A stretch of DNA of 64,000 nucleotides from Stagnihabitans tardus (GTDB lineage: Bacteria; Pseudomonadota; Alphaproteobacteria; Rhodobacterales; Rhodobacteraceae), in NCBI RefSeq assembly GCF_009925085.1, contig NZ_JAABNR010000005.1, positions 186,001 to 250,000 on the forward strand. Reading direction: 5' to 3'. Positions 41,672 through 52,185 of this stretch are shown piece by piece (position 1 is the stretch's first letter; each line of letters starts with the position of its first letter). The notes below the pieces were generated by a model. That model ran no database searches, was not told where the DNA came from, and saw only the letters and a list, made by a program, of their open reading frames with translations. A program made the translations under genes and the position numbers.

Positions 41672-42510
41672 CCCGGCAGATGTTCCCGCAGCACCACGTC
41701 CAAAGGCGTGGCGCGGAAGTCGGGGAACAGCGCCTGCACCGGCGCGGGGTCCAGGCTGTGGGAGTGGTCATAGAGATAGCGCATCTCGCGCAGCTCCCGC
41801 GCCAGCTCCCAAAAGGGCGAGGCCAGGGTCATCAGCCACCAGGGAAAGCCCCCCAGCCTCTGCTGCTGCCCGGTCAGGGCCTCGATCCGCTGGGCGATAT
41901 CCTCGGCCGAGAGCGTGAAGCCCGCAAAGGGCAGGTCCGTAAAGGCGGGGAGGCTCTCCCGCGCCTCCGCCAGCCGGACGGCCAGCCGCCCAAGGTCGGG
42001 CAGATAGCCATAGGCCCGCTTCCCCCGCCCCAGAACCGCCACCGTGCCCGGCGTCTTCAGCATCACCATGCGCCAGATCGTCCCCGGCCCGTCGCCCACG
42101 AAATCCCCCGCCCGCAGGATCGCCACCTTGACCCCCTGCTCGGAAAGCGCCCGGTAATCCCGCTCCATCTGCACCCTTATCGCCCCCTTGCGGGAACAGG
42201 GCACCTGAGCCGTCCCCGGCCCCCAGACCCCCGGCTGCACGCCATAGGTATAGACATTGCCCGGCACGATCAGCATGGCGCCAGAGGCCCGCGCCGCCGC
42301 CGAGACCTCCGCCGTGATCGCCGGGATCAGATGCGCCCAATCGTGATACTTGGGCGGGTTCAGCCCGTTGACGATCACGTCCTGACCCCTGGCCGCCGCC
42401 ACCATGTCGCCGCCGCGCCGGAACCGCGTCACCTCATGCCCCGAGGCCGCAAAGGCCTCCGCTGCCGCCTTGCCGAAATTGCCGCCCGCGCCCAGAACCA
42501 GAACCTTCAT
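41638..42510 (-). CDS. NAD(P)-binding epimerase/reductase (extended SDR-like)
   Basis: 290 residues with the Rossmann dinucleotide motif VLVLGAGGNFGKAAAEAF at the N-terminus and an atypical-SDR layout (VPGNVYTYGV, ILRAGDFVGDGPG). Start at 42510 is preceded by GGAGGTTGCG. Divergently transcribed from a LysR regulator 87 bp away, a common pairing in which the regulator controls the enzyme. Its 3' end overlaps the convergent EEP gene by 34 bases. Substrate unknown. Confidence 0.83.
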   Translation of the reverse strand: MKVLVLGAGGNFGKAAAEAFAASGHEVTRFRRGGDMVAAARGQDVIVNGLNPPKYHDWAHLIPAITAEVSAAARASGAMLIVPGNVYTYGVQPGVWGPGTAQVPCSRKGAIRVQMERDYRALSEQGVKVAILRAGDFVGDGPGTIWRMVMLKTPGTVAVLGRGKRAYGYLPDLGRLAVRLAEARESLPAFTDLPFAGFTLSAEDIAQRIEALTGQQQRLGGFPWWLMTLASPFWELARELREMRYLYDHSHSLDPAPVQALFPDFRATPLDVVLREHLPGHSAMVTQTGR

Positions 42511-42538
42511 CGCAACCTCCATTTGGTTGCCCCCTTGT

Positions 42539-42585
42539 TGCCCATAAATCTGCGCATGGGTATTGCCGAAATCCCTTGGAGGGAT
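42539..42585. promoter_or_regulatory. Candidate LysR operator between divergent genes
   Basis: Inverted repeat GCCCAT-N10-ATGGGT, with flanking T and A at 42539 and 42562, in the style of LysR T-N11-A boxes. A second palindrome ATCCC-TTGGA-GGGAT (42571-42585) lies just before the lysR start. Confidence 0.4.
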
Positions 42586-42597
42586 ATACACAAACGC

Positions 42598-43494
42598 ATG
42601 ACTCCGGATTGGACCCTCCTCCGCTCCTTCCTGACCGTGGCCGAGGCGGGCTCGCTCTCCGCCGCCGCCCGGGTGCTGCACCTGACCCAGCCCACCCTCG
42701 GCCGCCACATCGCCGAGCTTGAAGCCCAGCTCGGCACCCAGCTCTTCACCCGCTCCCCCCAGGGCCTGACGCCCACCGAGACCGCGCTGGCCCTCCTTCC
42801 CCCCGCCCGCCAGATGCGCGAGGCCGCCGCCCGCCTCTCCCTCGCCGCCGCCGGACGGCAAGAGAGCCTGCAAGGCACCGTCCGCCTCACCGCCTCCCGC
42901 GTCGTCTCGCACCACATCCTGCCGCCGATGCTGGCCCGGCTGCGGCAACAGGAACCCGGGATCGAGATCGAGCTTGTCCCCTCCGACACGCCCGAGAACC
43001 TCCTCTTCCGCGAGGCCGACATCGCACTGCGCATGTTCCGCCCGACGCAGGAGGACGTGGTGACACGCCACCTCGCCGACCTGCCCATGGGGCTTTACGC
43101 GGCCAAGACCTACCTCGACCGCCGGGGCCGCCCCCAGTCGCCCGAGGACATGGCAGCCCATGACCTGATCGGCATGGACCGCTCCGACCTCGTGCAGCGG
43201 ATGCTGGACTTCCTGAAAATCCCGCTGAAGCGCGGCGATTTCCCGGTGCGCTGCGACGACCAGCTCGTTTACCTGAACCTGATGCGCGCAGGTCTCGGCA
43301 TCGGCGGCGCGCTGCGTCTGATCGGAGACGCCGATCCGCTCCTGGAGCCCATCGCCTTCCTGAACCTCCCCGCGCTGCCCGTCTGGCTGACCGCGCCAGA
43401 GGCGCTGCGCCAGACCCCCCGCATCCGCCGCACGCTCGACCATCTGGCAGCCGAATTCCTAACCCTGCTTGACCCCGGCGCCCCCAAAGGCTAG
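42598..43494 (+). CDS. LysR-family transcriptional regulator
   Basis: 298 residues: N-terminal winged helix ([21 protein letters not shown] and [17 protein letters not shown]) and a LysR substrate-binding domain ([20 protein letters not shown]). Start ATG 42598 gives MTPDWTLL; an ATG 14 codons upstream at 42556 is possible. Divergent from the SDR gene, its probable target. Confidence 0.92.
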   Translation: MTPDWTLLRSFLTVAEAGSLSAAARVLHLTQPTLGRHIAELEAQLGTQLFTRSPQGLTPTETALALLPPARQMREAAARLSLAAAGRQESLQGTVRLTASRVVSHHILPPMLARLRQQEPGIEIELVPSDTPENLLFREADIALRMFRPTQEDVVTRHLADLPMGLYAAKTYLDRRGRPQSPEDMAAHDLIGMDRSDLVQRMLDFLKIPLKRGDFPVRCDDQLVYLNLMRAGLGIGGALRLIGDADPLLEPIAFLNLPALPVWLTAPEALRQTPRIRRTLDHLAAEFLTLLDPGAPKG

Positions 43495-43523
43495 GCCAAC
43501 CGCGACCAATTCAGGAGGCGAAA

Positions 43524-44630
43524 ATGGCCAACCCTTCCATCCTCATCCTCGCCGGAGACGGCATCGGCCCCGAAGTCATGGCCGAAGTGAAAAAGATCAT
43601 CGGCTGGATGGGCGCGAAACGCGGCATCCATTTCGACGTCAGCGAAGACCTCGTGGGCGGCTGCGCCTATGACGCCCATGGCACGCCGCTGACGGACGCG
43701 ACCATGGCCAAGGCGCAAGAGGTCGATGCCGTCCTCCTCGGCGCTGTCGGCGGGCCGAAATACGACAAGCTGGACTTCTCGGTGAAGCCCGAGCGCGGCC
43801 TTCTGCGCCTGCGCAAGGAGATGGACCTCTTCTCGAACCTCCGCCCCGCCCAGTGCTTCGACGCCCTCGCCGATTTCTCGTCCCTGAAAAAGGACGTTGT
43901 GGCCGGGCTTGATATCGTCATCGTCCGCGAATTGACCTCTGGCGTCTATTTCGGCGAGCCGCGCGGTATCTTCACCGAAGGCAATGAGCGCGTGGGCATC
44001 AACACCCAGCGTTACACCGAAAGCGAAATTGCCCGGGTGGCGCGGTCGGCTTTCGAACTGGCCCGCAAGCGCAACAACAAGGTCTGCTCGATGGAGAAGG
44101 CCAATGTCATGGAATCGGGCATCCTGTGGCGCGATGTCGTCCAGGAGATCCACGACAAGGAATATCCCGACGTCCAGCTGTCGCATATGTATGCCGACGC
44201 GGGCGCCATGCAGCTCTGCCGCTGGCCCAAGCAGTTCGACGTCATCGTGACCGACAACCTCTTTGGCGACCTTCTGTCCGACATGGCCGCCATGCTGACC
44301 GGCTCCTTGGGCATGCTGCCCTCGGCCTCGCTTGGCCTGCCGCAGGCCAATGGCCGCCCCAAGGCGCTTTATGAGCCCGTCCACGGCTCCGCCCCCGATA
44401 TCGCGGGCACGGGCAAGGCGAACCCCATCGCCTGCATCCTCTCCTTCGCCATGGCGCTGCGCTATTCCTTCGACATGGGCGAGGAAGCCACCCGGGTTGA
44501 GAAGGCGGTCGAAAAGGTCCTGGCCGACGGTGTCCGCACCGCCGACCTGATGGGCCCCGAGGGCGGCACGCCGGTCAGCACGTCCCAGATGGGCGATGCC
44601 GTCCTGGCCGCGCTGGACGCCAGCCTGTAA
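43524..44630 (+). CDS. leuB: 3-isopropylmalate dehydrogenase
   Basis: NAD-dependent oxidative decarboxylase of leucine synthesis. 368 residues with start [18 protein letters not shown], the substrate Arg region [25 protein letters not shown] and [27 protein letters not shown] lies seven bases before the ATG. Separated from leuD by five other genes. Confidence 0.98.
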   Translation: MANPSILILAGDGIGPEVMAEVKKIIGWMGAKRGIHFDVSEDLVGGCAYDAHGTPLTDATMAKAQEVDAVLLGAVGGPKYDKLDFSVKPERGLLRLRKEMDLFSNLRPAQCFDALADFSSLKKDVVAGLDIVIVRELTSGVYFGEPRGIFTEGNERVGINTQRYTESEIARVARSAFELARKRNNKVCSMEKANVMESGILWRDVVQEIHDKEYPDVQLSHMYADAGAMQLCRWPKQFDVIVTDNLFGDLLSDMAAMLTGSLGMLPSASLGLPQANGRPKALYEPVHGSAPDIAGTGKANPIACILSFAMALRYSFDMGEEATRVEKAVEKVLADGVRTADLMGPEGGTPVSTSQMGDAVLAALDASL

Positions 44631-44633
44631 ACA

Positions 44634-44693
44634 AAAGGCCCCGGCTCAAGCCCGGGGCGCCTTTGCCTTGGGGGCCGGGGTCATTCCCGGCCC
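44634..44693. terminator. Two hairpins ending leuB and the convergent helical-protein gene
   Basis: The first (44634-44664) runs AAAGG-CCCCGG, loop CTCAAGC, then CCGGGG and GCCTTT, giving A- and T-runs at its ends as in a bidirectional terminator. Its inner part resembles the palindrome inside mutM. The second is GGGCCGGG (44672-44679) / CCCGGCCC (44686-44693) followed by TTT. Confidence 0.75.
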
Positions 44694-44704
44694 TTTGCCA
44701 TGGC

Positions 44705-45469
44705 TCATTTCGGCGTGAAGGCCTCGATCTTCTTGACCAGCTCCAGCGCGGCCTTGGCCAGCTTCTTGCGGATCTCCTTGGTCTTGTCGTCATCTGCCGA
44801 CAGCTTCATCGTGGAGGTGTCAAAGCCCTGGAACTTCTTCAGGTCGGCCCAGAATTCCTTGTTATAGGCATCCAGCTGCCTGACGCTGTTCGACACCGAG
44901 CGGCCGTTCTGCTTGACCAGGTCATTCCACTCTTGATTCGTCCCGTCCGAGGCCACGAAGGTCGTGACCGACTTGATGAACTTGGTGAGCGAGGGGGCCA
45001 ACTCCTTGGCAGCCTTGTCGTAAATGCCCTGGATGCGCTTGCGCGAAATCTCGATTTCCGCGTCCAGGTCGATGCTCCGGCAAGTGACCGAGAGGAGATC
45101 GGCCTTCTTGGCGATGATGCCCGCCGCCTTGGCGGCATCCGTCATCTTCAGCTTTGCCAGCTTCTCCTGGGCCTTCGTGGCAACCGAGGCGATGACCTTC
45201 AGCTGCGCGGCATAGGGCATGACCTTGTCCTTGTAATAGGCCCGGGCCTTGGCCTTGGCCTTTTCCAGGTCGTCCCAGGTTTTCGGGGCAAGCTGTTCGG
45301 TGGTCAAGGCTGCGGTGTCGATGGCCTTCTTCAGCGCCTCGGCCTTGTCGAGTTCGGCCTTCAGGCCGGTCTTGACCAATTTGGCCAGCTTGCCTTTCTT
45401 GACTTGCCAGTCCTTGTCCGTCAACTCGACAGGGTAATTCATCAGAGCGGTGGGACTTACGCCGGCCAT
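44705..45469 (-). CDS. Lys-rich helical protein of unknown function, paralogue A
   Basis: 254 residues, no signal peptide, almost entirely helix-forming and very rich in Lys, Ala, Leu, Asp and Glu. It shares both ends with the upstream gene product: MAGVSPTALMNYPVELTDKDW against MSGVSPLSLGVYPPELTAAAW, and FWADLKKFQGFDTSTMKL against FWHKFKMFQSFDIEALKL. The two are therefore diverged paralogues in one operon, 86 bp apart. I do not recognise the family. The high Lys content could suit binding to nucleic acid or anionic lipid, but that is only a guess. Confidence 0.85.
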   Translation of the reverse strand: MAGVSPTALMNYPVELTDKDWQVKKGKLAKLVKTGLKAELDKAEALKKAIDTAALTTEQLAPKTWDDLEKAKAKARAYYKDKVMPYAAQLKVIASVATKAQEKLAKLKMTDAAKAAGIIAKKADLLSVTCRSIDLDAEIEISRKRIQGIYDKAAKELAPSLTKFIKSVTTFVASDGTNQEWNDLVKQNGRSVSNSVRQLDAYNKEFWADLKKFQGFDTSTMKLSADDDKTKEIRKKLAKAALELVKKIEAFTPK

Positions 45470-45555
45470 TGGTCAATTCCTTGCTGTTGTGGTCAGAAGA
45501 ACCTAGCCATGAGGCTTGATTGCGTTAAGGGGAAATTCCGCGCAATTTTTCCCGC

Positions 45556-46287
45556 CTAGTCCGGCCGGTGCTCCGCAATCGCCTCGGTCTGGCGCAAGGC
45601 CTGTTGCAGGACGGCAAGCCTTTTGGTGCGGTCGATCTCCTCGACGCCCTCCAGCTTCAGCGCCTCGATGTCGAAGCTCTGGAACATCTTGAACTTGTGC
45701 CAAAAGCGCGCGCGGTAATCGGGCAGGGCCGAGACGATCTGGCTCAGGCGGTGGCCCTCGGGGCGGATCACGGCCTGCCAGTCGGCGGCGCGCTGGGGGC
45801 CATGCTCATAGGTGCGGGCGGCGCGGATCAGCCTTGCGGCCGCGTCATCCACCATCAGCGCCGCCTTGTCGCTGCCCGCCACGATGCGGGCCCGGGCGGT
45901 CTCGTAGTCCTCGCTCCAGTCGATACCGGCGCAGGCCTGGGCAAAGGCCGTCGCCGCCCGCGCGACGTCTCCCGCCGCCCGTCCCATCTCCGAGCCCTTG
46001 GCCCCCGCCTCGACCCGCCGCGCCACCCGGGCCACGGCGCCAAGCTGGTCCTGCAGTGGCAGGAGCCGGGAGGTCAGATGCTCGCGGCTCTCGTCGACAG
46101 AGCGTTCCAGCGCGGCAAGGCTTTGCGGCCTGCGGGAAGAGGGCAAGAGCGCTGCGACCTCGATCCGGCCATGAAGCCGTTCGGCCTGGGCCAGCTCCGA
46201 CCCCAGGGCGCCGCCACGGGTCGCCCAAGCCGCTGCCGTCAACTCGGGCGGGTAAACGCCAAGTGACAAGGGGCTGACGCCGGACAT
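45556..46287 (-). CDS. Helical protein of unknown function, paralogue B
   Basis: 243 residues from MSGVSPLSLGVYPPEL; a 21-codon upstream extension lies over a likely promoter and is left out. Ala/Arg/Glu-rich helices dominate, with Lys mostly replaced by Arg relative to paralogue A. The conserved N-terminal GVSP..L..YP.ELT...W and C-terminal FW...K.FQ.FD...LKL blocks define the pair. First gene of the two-gene operon. Function unknown. Confidence 0.82.
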   Translation of the reverse strand: MSGVSPLSLGVYPPELTAAAWATRGGALGSELAQAERLHGRIEVAALLPSSRRPQSLAALERSVDESREHLTSRLLPLQDQLGAVARVARRVEAGAKGSEMGRAAGDVARAATAFAQACAGIDWSEDYETARARIVAGSDKAALMVDDAAARLIRAARTYEHGPQRAADWQAVIRPEGHRLSQIVSALPDYRARFWHKFKMFQSFDIEALKLEGVEEIDRTKRLAVLQQALRQTEAIAEHRPD

Positions 46288-46490
46288 GAACCCACCTCGA
46301 AAGCGGCCAAGGTTACCCCAGCCCATTACCGATACCGACACAAGATGCAACAGATTTGGGCGGCGCCAAGGCGGGCTTCAAGACCGGGTGGCAAAAGCAC
46401 CGCGTTTTTCGCCGAAAACGGGAAAAACGACCCAAGTTTGGCGGATTGTGACGGGAAATCTTTACCTTTGGCGGATATCGGAGGGGCATC
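46288..46490. promoter_or_regulatory. Divergent promoter region with inverted repeat
   Basis: 203 bp between the helical-protein operon and the first EamA gene. It contains CGTTTTTC (46403-46410) and GAAAAACG (46422-46429), an 8-bp inverted repeat around GCCGAAAACGG, a possible operator for either direction. No gene seen. Confidence 0.4.
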
Positions 46491-47387
46491 ATGACCCTAT
46501 CCCCCCCTTTGCGCGGCAGCCTTTTGGCGCTGGCCTCCTTTTGCGGCTATGCCTGTTGCGACGTGTCGCTCAAGGCCCTTGGCGCAGCCAACCTGCACAG
46601 TTTCCAGGTGGCCTTCCTCTCGGCGCTCTGCACCTTGCCCTTCGTGCTGGGCCAGATCTTCTGGTCGCACCGGGCCGAGCTGACGCCCGCCGCCTTCCGC
46701 CCCGCCCTGCCGGGGCTGACGCTTCTGCGCGGGCTGATCACGCTCTGCGGGTCGGGTTTCGTGACCTATGCCTTCACGCATCTGCCCCTGGCGGAGTGCT
46801 ACGCGATCTTCTTCACCATGCCCTTGCTGATCACGCTTCTCGCCTGGCCCATGCTGGGGGAGCCTATCGATCCCAAGCGCGGTGTCCTGATTCTCTTGGG
46901 CTTTGCGGGGGTGCTGATCGCGCTGCGTCCGGGCTCGACGCATTTCCAGCTCGCGCATCTGGTGGCCGCCTGTGGCGCGGTGACCGGGGCGCTGAACTCG
47001 CTCCTCCTGCGCAAGATCGGGCACAGGGAGCGGTCTGGCGTGATCCTCCTCTACCCCGTGCTCTTCCAGGCCGGCGTCGGTGCCTTCCTCGCCTATACGG
47101 TCTGGATGCCGCTCACCCTGCATGACTGGCTGATCGGGCTGCAGATCGGCGCGCTGGGCACGCTGTCGGGCGTCCTGATCATCGCGGCCTACCGGACCTC
47201 TCCGGCCATCGTCGTCGCACCGATGCAGTATTCGCAGATCGTCTGGGCCTCGGCGCTTGGGGTGATCTTCTTCGCCGAGATCCCCAAGGCCGAGACGATC
47301 TCGGGCATTTCGGTGATCATCGCGGCGGGGCTTTTGATGCTTTGGCTGAACGGCCGCCGCCCGGCCTTCCGAAAATCGCTCGCCTAG
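46491..47387 (+). CDS. EamA/DMT-superfamily transporter
   Basis: 298 residues with ten hydrophobic segments arranged as two EamA repeats (LLALASFCGYACCDVSLKAL; AAYRTSPAIVVAPMQYSQIV). Likely exporter of a small metabolite. 66 bp before a second gene of the same family (47454-48446), so the two probably arose by tandem duplication. Substrate unknown. Confidence 0.88.
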   Translation: MTLSPPLRGSLLALASFCGYACCDVSLKALGAANLHSFQVAFLSALCTLPFVLGQIFWSHRAELTPAAFRPALPGLTLLRGLITLCGSGFVTYAFTHLPLAECYAIFFTMPLLITLLAWPMLGEPIDPKRGVLILLGFAGVLIALRPGSTHFQLAHLVAACGAVTGALNSLLLRKIGHRERSGVILLYPVLFQAGVGAFLAYTVWMPLTLHDWLIGLQIGALGTLSGVLIIAAYRTSPAIVVAPMQYSQIVWASALGVIFFAEIPKAETISGISVIIAAGLLMLWLNGRRPAFRKSLA

Positions 47388-47453
47388 ACGTTTCGCCCTT
47401 GCATAGCTTTGCAATCAGGGCGAAACCTCTGCCGTCTCCAAATCAGGTCTCCC

Positions 47454-48446
47454 ATGACTCCCCGTCAGAACAACCTCCACGGCGCAGGGCTGGCCCTTGC
47501 GTCCTTCGGCATTTACGCGACCGGCGATGCCATCGTGAAATACATGGGCGCCTCCTATAGCCCGTTCCAGAACATCTTCTTCTCCTGCCTCTTCTCCTTC
47601 CCCCTCGTCGCCATCATGCTGGCCGGCGATGGGCGCGAGGGCAACCTGATCCCGCGCAAGCCCGGCCTGATGGCGCTGCGCTCGATCCTCGGCGTGGTCA
47701 ATATCCTCGCGGGCTTCACCGCCTTCGCCTATCTGCCCATGTCCGAGGCCTATCCGATCTTCTTCGCCGCCCCCATCCTGGTGACCCTCTTCGCCATCCC
47801 CATGCTGGGCGAGCGCATCGGCTGGCAGCGCGGCGCGGCCGTGGTCCTGGGCATGATCGGCGTCGTCACCGTCCTGCGGCCCGGAGAGGCGAACCTCGGC
47901 TTCGGCCATCTCGCGGCCATCACGGCGGCGGTGATCTTCGCCTTCAACTCGGTCCTGATGCGCAAGACCGGCGGGTCCGAGCGCACCGTCGTCCTGATGA
48001 TCTACCCGATGTTCGCGAACCTCCTCGTCACCGGCCTCGCCCTCCCCTTCGTGTACGAGCCCATGCCCATCGCCCATCTGGGCCTCCTCGCGGGCATCGC
48101 CCTGACCGGCTTTCTCGGCGGCATCCTCTCGGTCGCAGCCTACCGCCGCGCCCAGGCCGCCGTCGCCGCCGCCATGCAATACAGCCAGATCATCTGGGCC
48201 ACCTTCTTCGGCTATCTCCTGTTCGACGACAGTTTCGACAGTGCCACGATCATCGGCACCGCCATCATCATCGCCTCGGGCATCTGGATCGTCCTGCGTG
48301 AGGGCACGCCCACGGTGAAATCCGCCCGCGTCGTCTCCGAGACCAAGGGACGCTTCGACCTCGGCGTCCTGCCGCGCCTCTCGCTCTGGTCGCGCCTGCC
48401 CGCCCGCCTGACCGGCCGCGACGAGGGCCCCGGCGATCACTCGTGA
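47454..48446 (+). CDS. EamA/DMT-superfamily transporter
   Basis: 330 residues, two EamA repeats (LALASFGIYATGDAIVKYMG; AAYRRAQAAVAAAMQYSQII) and a 40-residue basic cytoplasmic tail absent from its neighbour. The shared MQYSQI(I/V)WA block shows close paralogy with the preceding gene. Start at 47454; a 15-codon extension upstream is rejected. The codons favour C over G in the third position more than its neighbour does. Confidence 0.88.
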   Translation: MTPRQNNLHGAGLALASFGIYATGDAIVKYMGASYSPFQNIFFSCLFSFPLVAIMLAGDGREGNLIPRKPGLMALRSILGVVNILAGFTAFAYLPMSEAYPIFFAAPILVTLFAIPMLGERIGWQRGAAVVLGMIGVVTVLRPGEANLGFGHLAAITAAVIFAFNSVLMRKTGGSERTVVLMIYPMFANLLVTGLALPFVYEPMPIAHLGLLAGIALTGFLGGILSVAAYRRAQAAVAAAMQYSQIIWATFFGYLLFDDSFDSATIIGTAIIIASGIWIVLREGTPTVKSARVVSETKGRFDLGVLPRLSLWSRLPARLTGRDEGPGDHS

Positions 48447-48514
48447 ATCTTCACGCCAAGGCATCGCGCCCCCTTGCAAATCCCAAGGGGGCGCGGTAAC
48501 TCCCGCCCCACGGT

Positions 48515-48591
48515 CGGAGTGTAGCGCAGTCTGGTAGCGCACCTGCTTCGGGAGCAGGGGGTCGGAGGTTCGAATCCTCTCACTCCGACCA
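48515..48591 (+). tRNA. tRNA-Pro (CGG)
   Basis: Acceptor CGGAGTG/CACTCCG, anticodon stem CCTGC/GCAGG with loop TTCGGGA (anticodon CGG), T-arm GGAGG-TTCGAAT-CCTCT, encoded CCA at 48589-48591. Confidence 0.97.
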
Positions 48592-48738
48592 GTTTCCCCA
48601 AAATCGCCGCGTAGGATGACTGTTCACAGTCACATCATCGCGCGCCCATGCCCTCCCCTTCTCCATGGGTTGTCCTGTATCCATTGCGACGTCGCAGAAA
48701 ACTCTGCACATTGGGACAGGGATGATCAGGAGGCCACA

Positions 48739-49107
48739 GTGTATTCCATCCTGGCGGGCCAAAGCATCATCGGCCACACAGAGTTCGAGCATGGCGATCC
48801 CCCTATGGGTGTGGCCTTCGGCCAAATGCTCCCCTCGCCCGCCTTCGCCGCCTTTCGCACAAGCCATGCCCCTGACCTGGGCGAAGCTGGCGAAACTTCT
48901 TGGGGAAATCTCTCCGCACGCAGCGATAGCGGGGTCCTGTTGGATTGTGCCGATGTCGTGATAGTGGTTCACGACCTGGACGCAGCGCCTGAGGACGGAG
49001 CGCCCGGAATAGAGGTCACCGCCTACGGTATCGCCTGGCAGCAATTCGAGACGCTCTTCCCGGAACATGTCGCGGCCCATGACCACCGCTTTGGGTCCGC
49101 TTCGTAG
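48739..49107 (+). CDS. Small protein of unknown function ending in a palindrome
   Basis: 122 residues from GTG 48739, set by a perfect AGGAGG at 48728-48733. Core sequence YSILAGQSIIGHTEFEHGDPPMGVAFG and VLLDCADVVIVVHDLDA looks like a small beta-rich domain. Family not recognised. The frame is open 41 codons further upstream, but no ribosome site supports that. Its TAG stop (49105-49107) lies in palindrome copy D. Confidence 0.7.
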   Translation: MYSILAGQSIIGHTEFEHGDPPMGVAFGQMLPSPAFAAFRTSHAPDLGEAGETSWGNLSARSDSGVLLDCADVVIVVHDLDAAPEDGAPGIEVTAYGIAWQQFETLFPEHVAAHDHRFGSAS

Positions 49108-49129
49108 CCCGGGGTATACCCCGGGTTTC
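49104..49129. repeat. GTATAC palindrome, copy D
   Basis: GTAG, core CCCGGGGTATACCCCGGG, then TTTC. Supplies the TAG stop of the preceding plus-strand gene. Confidence 0.85.
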
Positions 49130-49140
49130 CCCTGCCCTAG

Positions 49141-49159
49141 GTGCGTGACATCACGCACC
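49141..49159. repeat. GTGCGTGA-CA-TCACGCAC palindrome
   Basis: Perfect 8-bp inverted repeat with a two-base centre, in the short gap between copies D and E of the GTATAC palindrome. Related to the TGCGTGATCT repeats at 53844-54087. Confidence 0.7.
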
Positions 49160-49197
49160 CTACCATGGCGAACGGCCAAGGGCCTTGCGCGCAACCC

Positions 49198-49223
49198 GTA
49201 GCCCGGGGGTTACCCCGGGTTTC
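49198..49223. repeat. GTATAC palindrome, variant copy E
   Basis: GTAG-CCCGGGGGTTACCCCGGG-TTTC: the centre reads GGTTAC instead of GTATAC. The TTA at 49210-49212 is the TAA stop of the minus-strand VOC gene. Confidence 0.8.
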
Positions 49224-49692
49224 CCCGCCGCGCCGCCTCGATGGCCGCCACGTCGATCTTGCCCATGCCCATCATCGCCTGGAAGACCCGGGCCGAGACC
49301 TCACCGCCCTCGGCCATGCCCTCCATCAGGGCCCGGGGCGTGATCTGCCACGACAGCCCCCAACGGTCCTTGCACCAGCCGCAAGCGCTCTCCTGTCCGC
49401 CGTTGCCCACGATGGCATCCCAATAGCGGTCGGTCTCTTCCTGGTCCTCGGTCATGATCTGAAAGGAAAAAGCCTCGGATTGCCGAAAGGCCGCCCCGCC
49501 GTTCAGCCCCATGCAGGCGACGCCTGCCACCGTGAAATCCACGGTCAGCACCTGGCCCGCCCTGCCGCCCGGGAAATCCCCCGGCGCCCGGCTGATCTTG
49601 CCGACAAAACTGTCCGGAAAGACCGAGGCATAAAACGCCGCCGCCTCCTCCGCGCCGCTTTCATACCAAAGGCAGATCGTGTTCTTGGTCAT
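49210..49692 (-). CDS. PhnB-like VOC family protein
   Basis: 160 residues with the PhnB/3-demethylubiquinone-type VOC layout (ICLWYESGAEEAAAFYASVF; CGWCKDRWGLSWQITPRAL). The last few residues (RRGNPG) and the stop are encoded by an inserted palindrome. Downstream of glpK by 105 bp on the same strand. Function unknown; the name of the family reflects history, not activity. Confidence 0.88.
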   Translation of the reverse strand: MTKNTICLWYESGAEEAAAFYASVFPDSFVGKISRAPGDFPGGRAGQVLTVDFTVAGVACMGLNGGAAFRQSEAFSFQIMTEDQEETDRYWDAIVGNGGQESACGWCKDRWGLSWQITPRALMEGMAEGGEVSARVFQAMMGMGKIDVAAIEAARRGNPG

Positions 49693-49797
49693 GATGTATT
49701 CCTTTCATATCAAATCATCATGCCAGCTTTCCAACCGCCGCGCCAGAGGCCCCGGCGTCGGAAAGTCGCCCTCCTCCCGCCGCGTCGCCGGGGTCGC

Positions 49798-51261
<1,464 letters not shown>

Positions 51262-51285
51262 GGGCTCCTCCGTGAGTCCTTTAAA

Positions 51286-52185
51286 TCACCGGGCCTGCCA
51301 CTGGTCCAGAATATACCGCGCCGTCATCAGGTCGAGATGCGCGCCGCCGCCGTTCTTGGCGATGGTGATCTCATCCCCCAGGCGCCGATAATCGCCCTCG
51401 TAGAAATCCGCCACGATATCCGCCTCCGAGATCGCCCCCGAGGCAATCGGGTCGATCAGTTCCCCGATGTGATGCACCGTCGTGGCCCGTGCATCGACAA
51501 AGACCCGGGCACGCCGCATCGCGGTATCATCCACCTCACGCATGGACGGATTGTAAGCCCCGATCAGGTCCAGATGCTGCCCCGGCCGCAGCCACTCCCC
51601 CTTGATCACCGGAGATTTCGCCATGGTCGCGGTGCAGATCACATCGGCCGCCCCCACCGCCGCCTCCAGGTCGCGCGCCACCCCGATCCCGCACTCCGCC
51701 GCCATCGCCTCCGCCCCCGCAGGCGTCCGGTTCCAGACCTCGAACTCCGCCTCCGGCCAAAGGCTCCGGTAAGCCCCGATCATCGACCGCGCCACCGTCC
51801 CGGCCCCCACCAGCAAGAACCTGCGGCTGTCCTTCCGCGCCAGGCGCGACGCCGCGTAAAGGCTGTCGCCAGCCGTCTTCCACTTGGTCACCAGGTGGAA
51901 ATCCACGATCCCCGACAGAACCCCCGTCTCGTCGTCAAACAGCGTCACGACCCCCTGCACCGTGCCCAAGCCGCGCGCCGCATTGCCCGGCATGACGGTC
52001 GCCACCTTGACCAGAGCCCCAAGCCCCGTGATCCAGGCCGCCCGGTCCAGCATCGTATCGGCCCCGCGATACAAGAGAAGGTCGGCAATCTCGGGCTTGC
52101 CCCGCGCATGACCCTCGGCAAAGGCCCCAAGCAGCCCCTCCCAGGTCAAAAGCCCCTCCGCCTCCGGTCCCACGAAATCCATCAC
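51286..52185 (-). CDS. Ornithine cyclodeaminase/mu-crystallin family protein
   Basis: 299 residues with the family's Rossmann part (FLLVGAGTVARSMIGAY) and the substrate region VKVATVMPGNAARGLGTVQG. Members are ornithine cyclodeaminases, pyrroline-2-carboxylate reductases or alanine dehydrogenases; sequence alone does not choose. Its start overlaps the HAD gene stop by four bases. Confidence 0.88.
   Translation of the reverse strand: MMDFVGPEAEGLLTWEGLLGAFAEGHARGKPEIADLLLYRGADTMLDRAAWITGLGALVKVATVMPGNAARGLGTVQGVVTLFDDETGVLSGIVDFHLVTKWKTAGDSLYAASRLARKDSRRFLLVGAGTVARSMIGAYRSLWPEAEFEVWNRTPAGAEAMAAECGIGVARDLEAAVGAADVICTATMAKSPVIKGEWLRPGQHLDLIGAYNPSMREVDDTAMRRARVFVDARATTVHHIGELIDPIASGAISEADIVADFYEGDYRRLGDEITIAKNGGGAHLDLMTARYILDQWQAR

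Noticed and set aside
48580-49194. 204-codon minus-strand open frame
   Set aside because: Overlaps the tRNA-Pro 3' end, and the plus-strand gene at 48739 has a perfect AGGAGG at the right distance.
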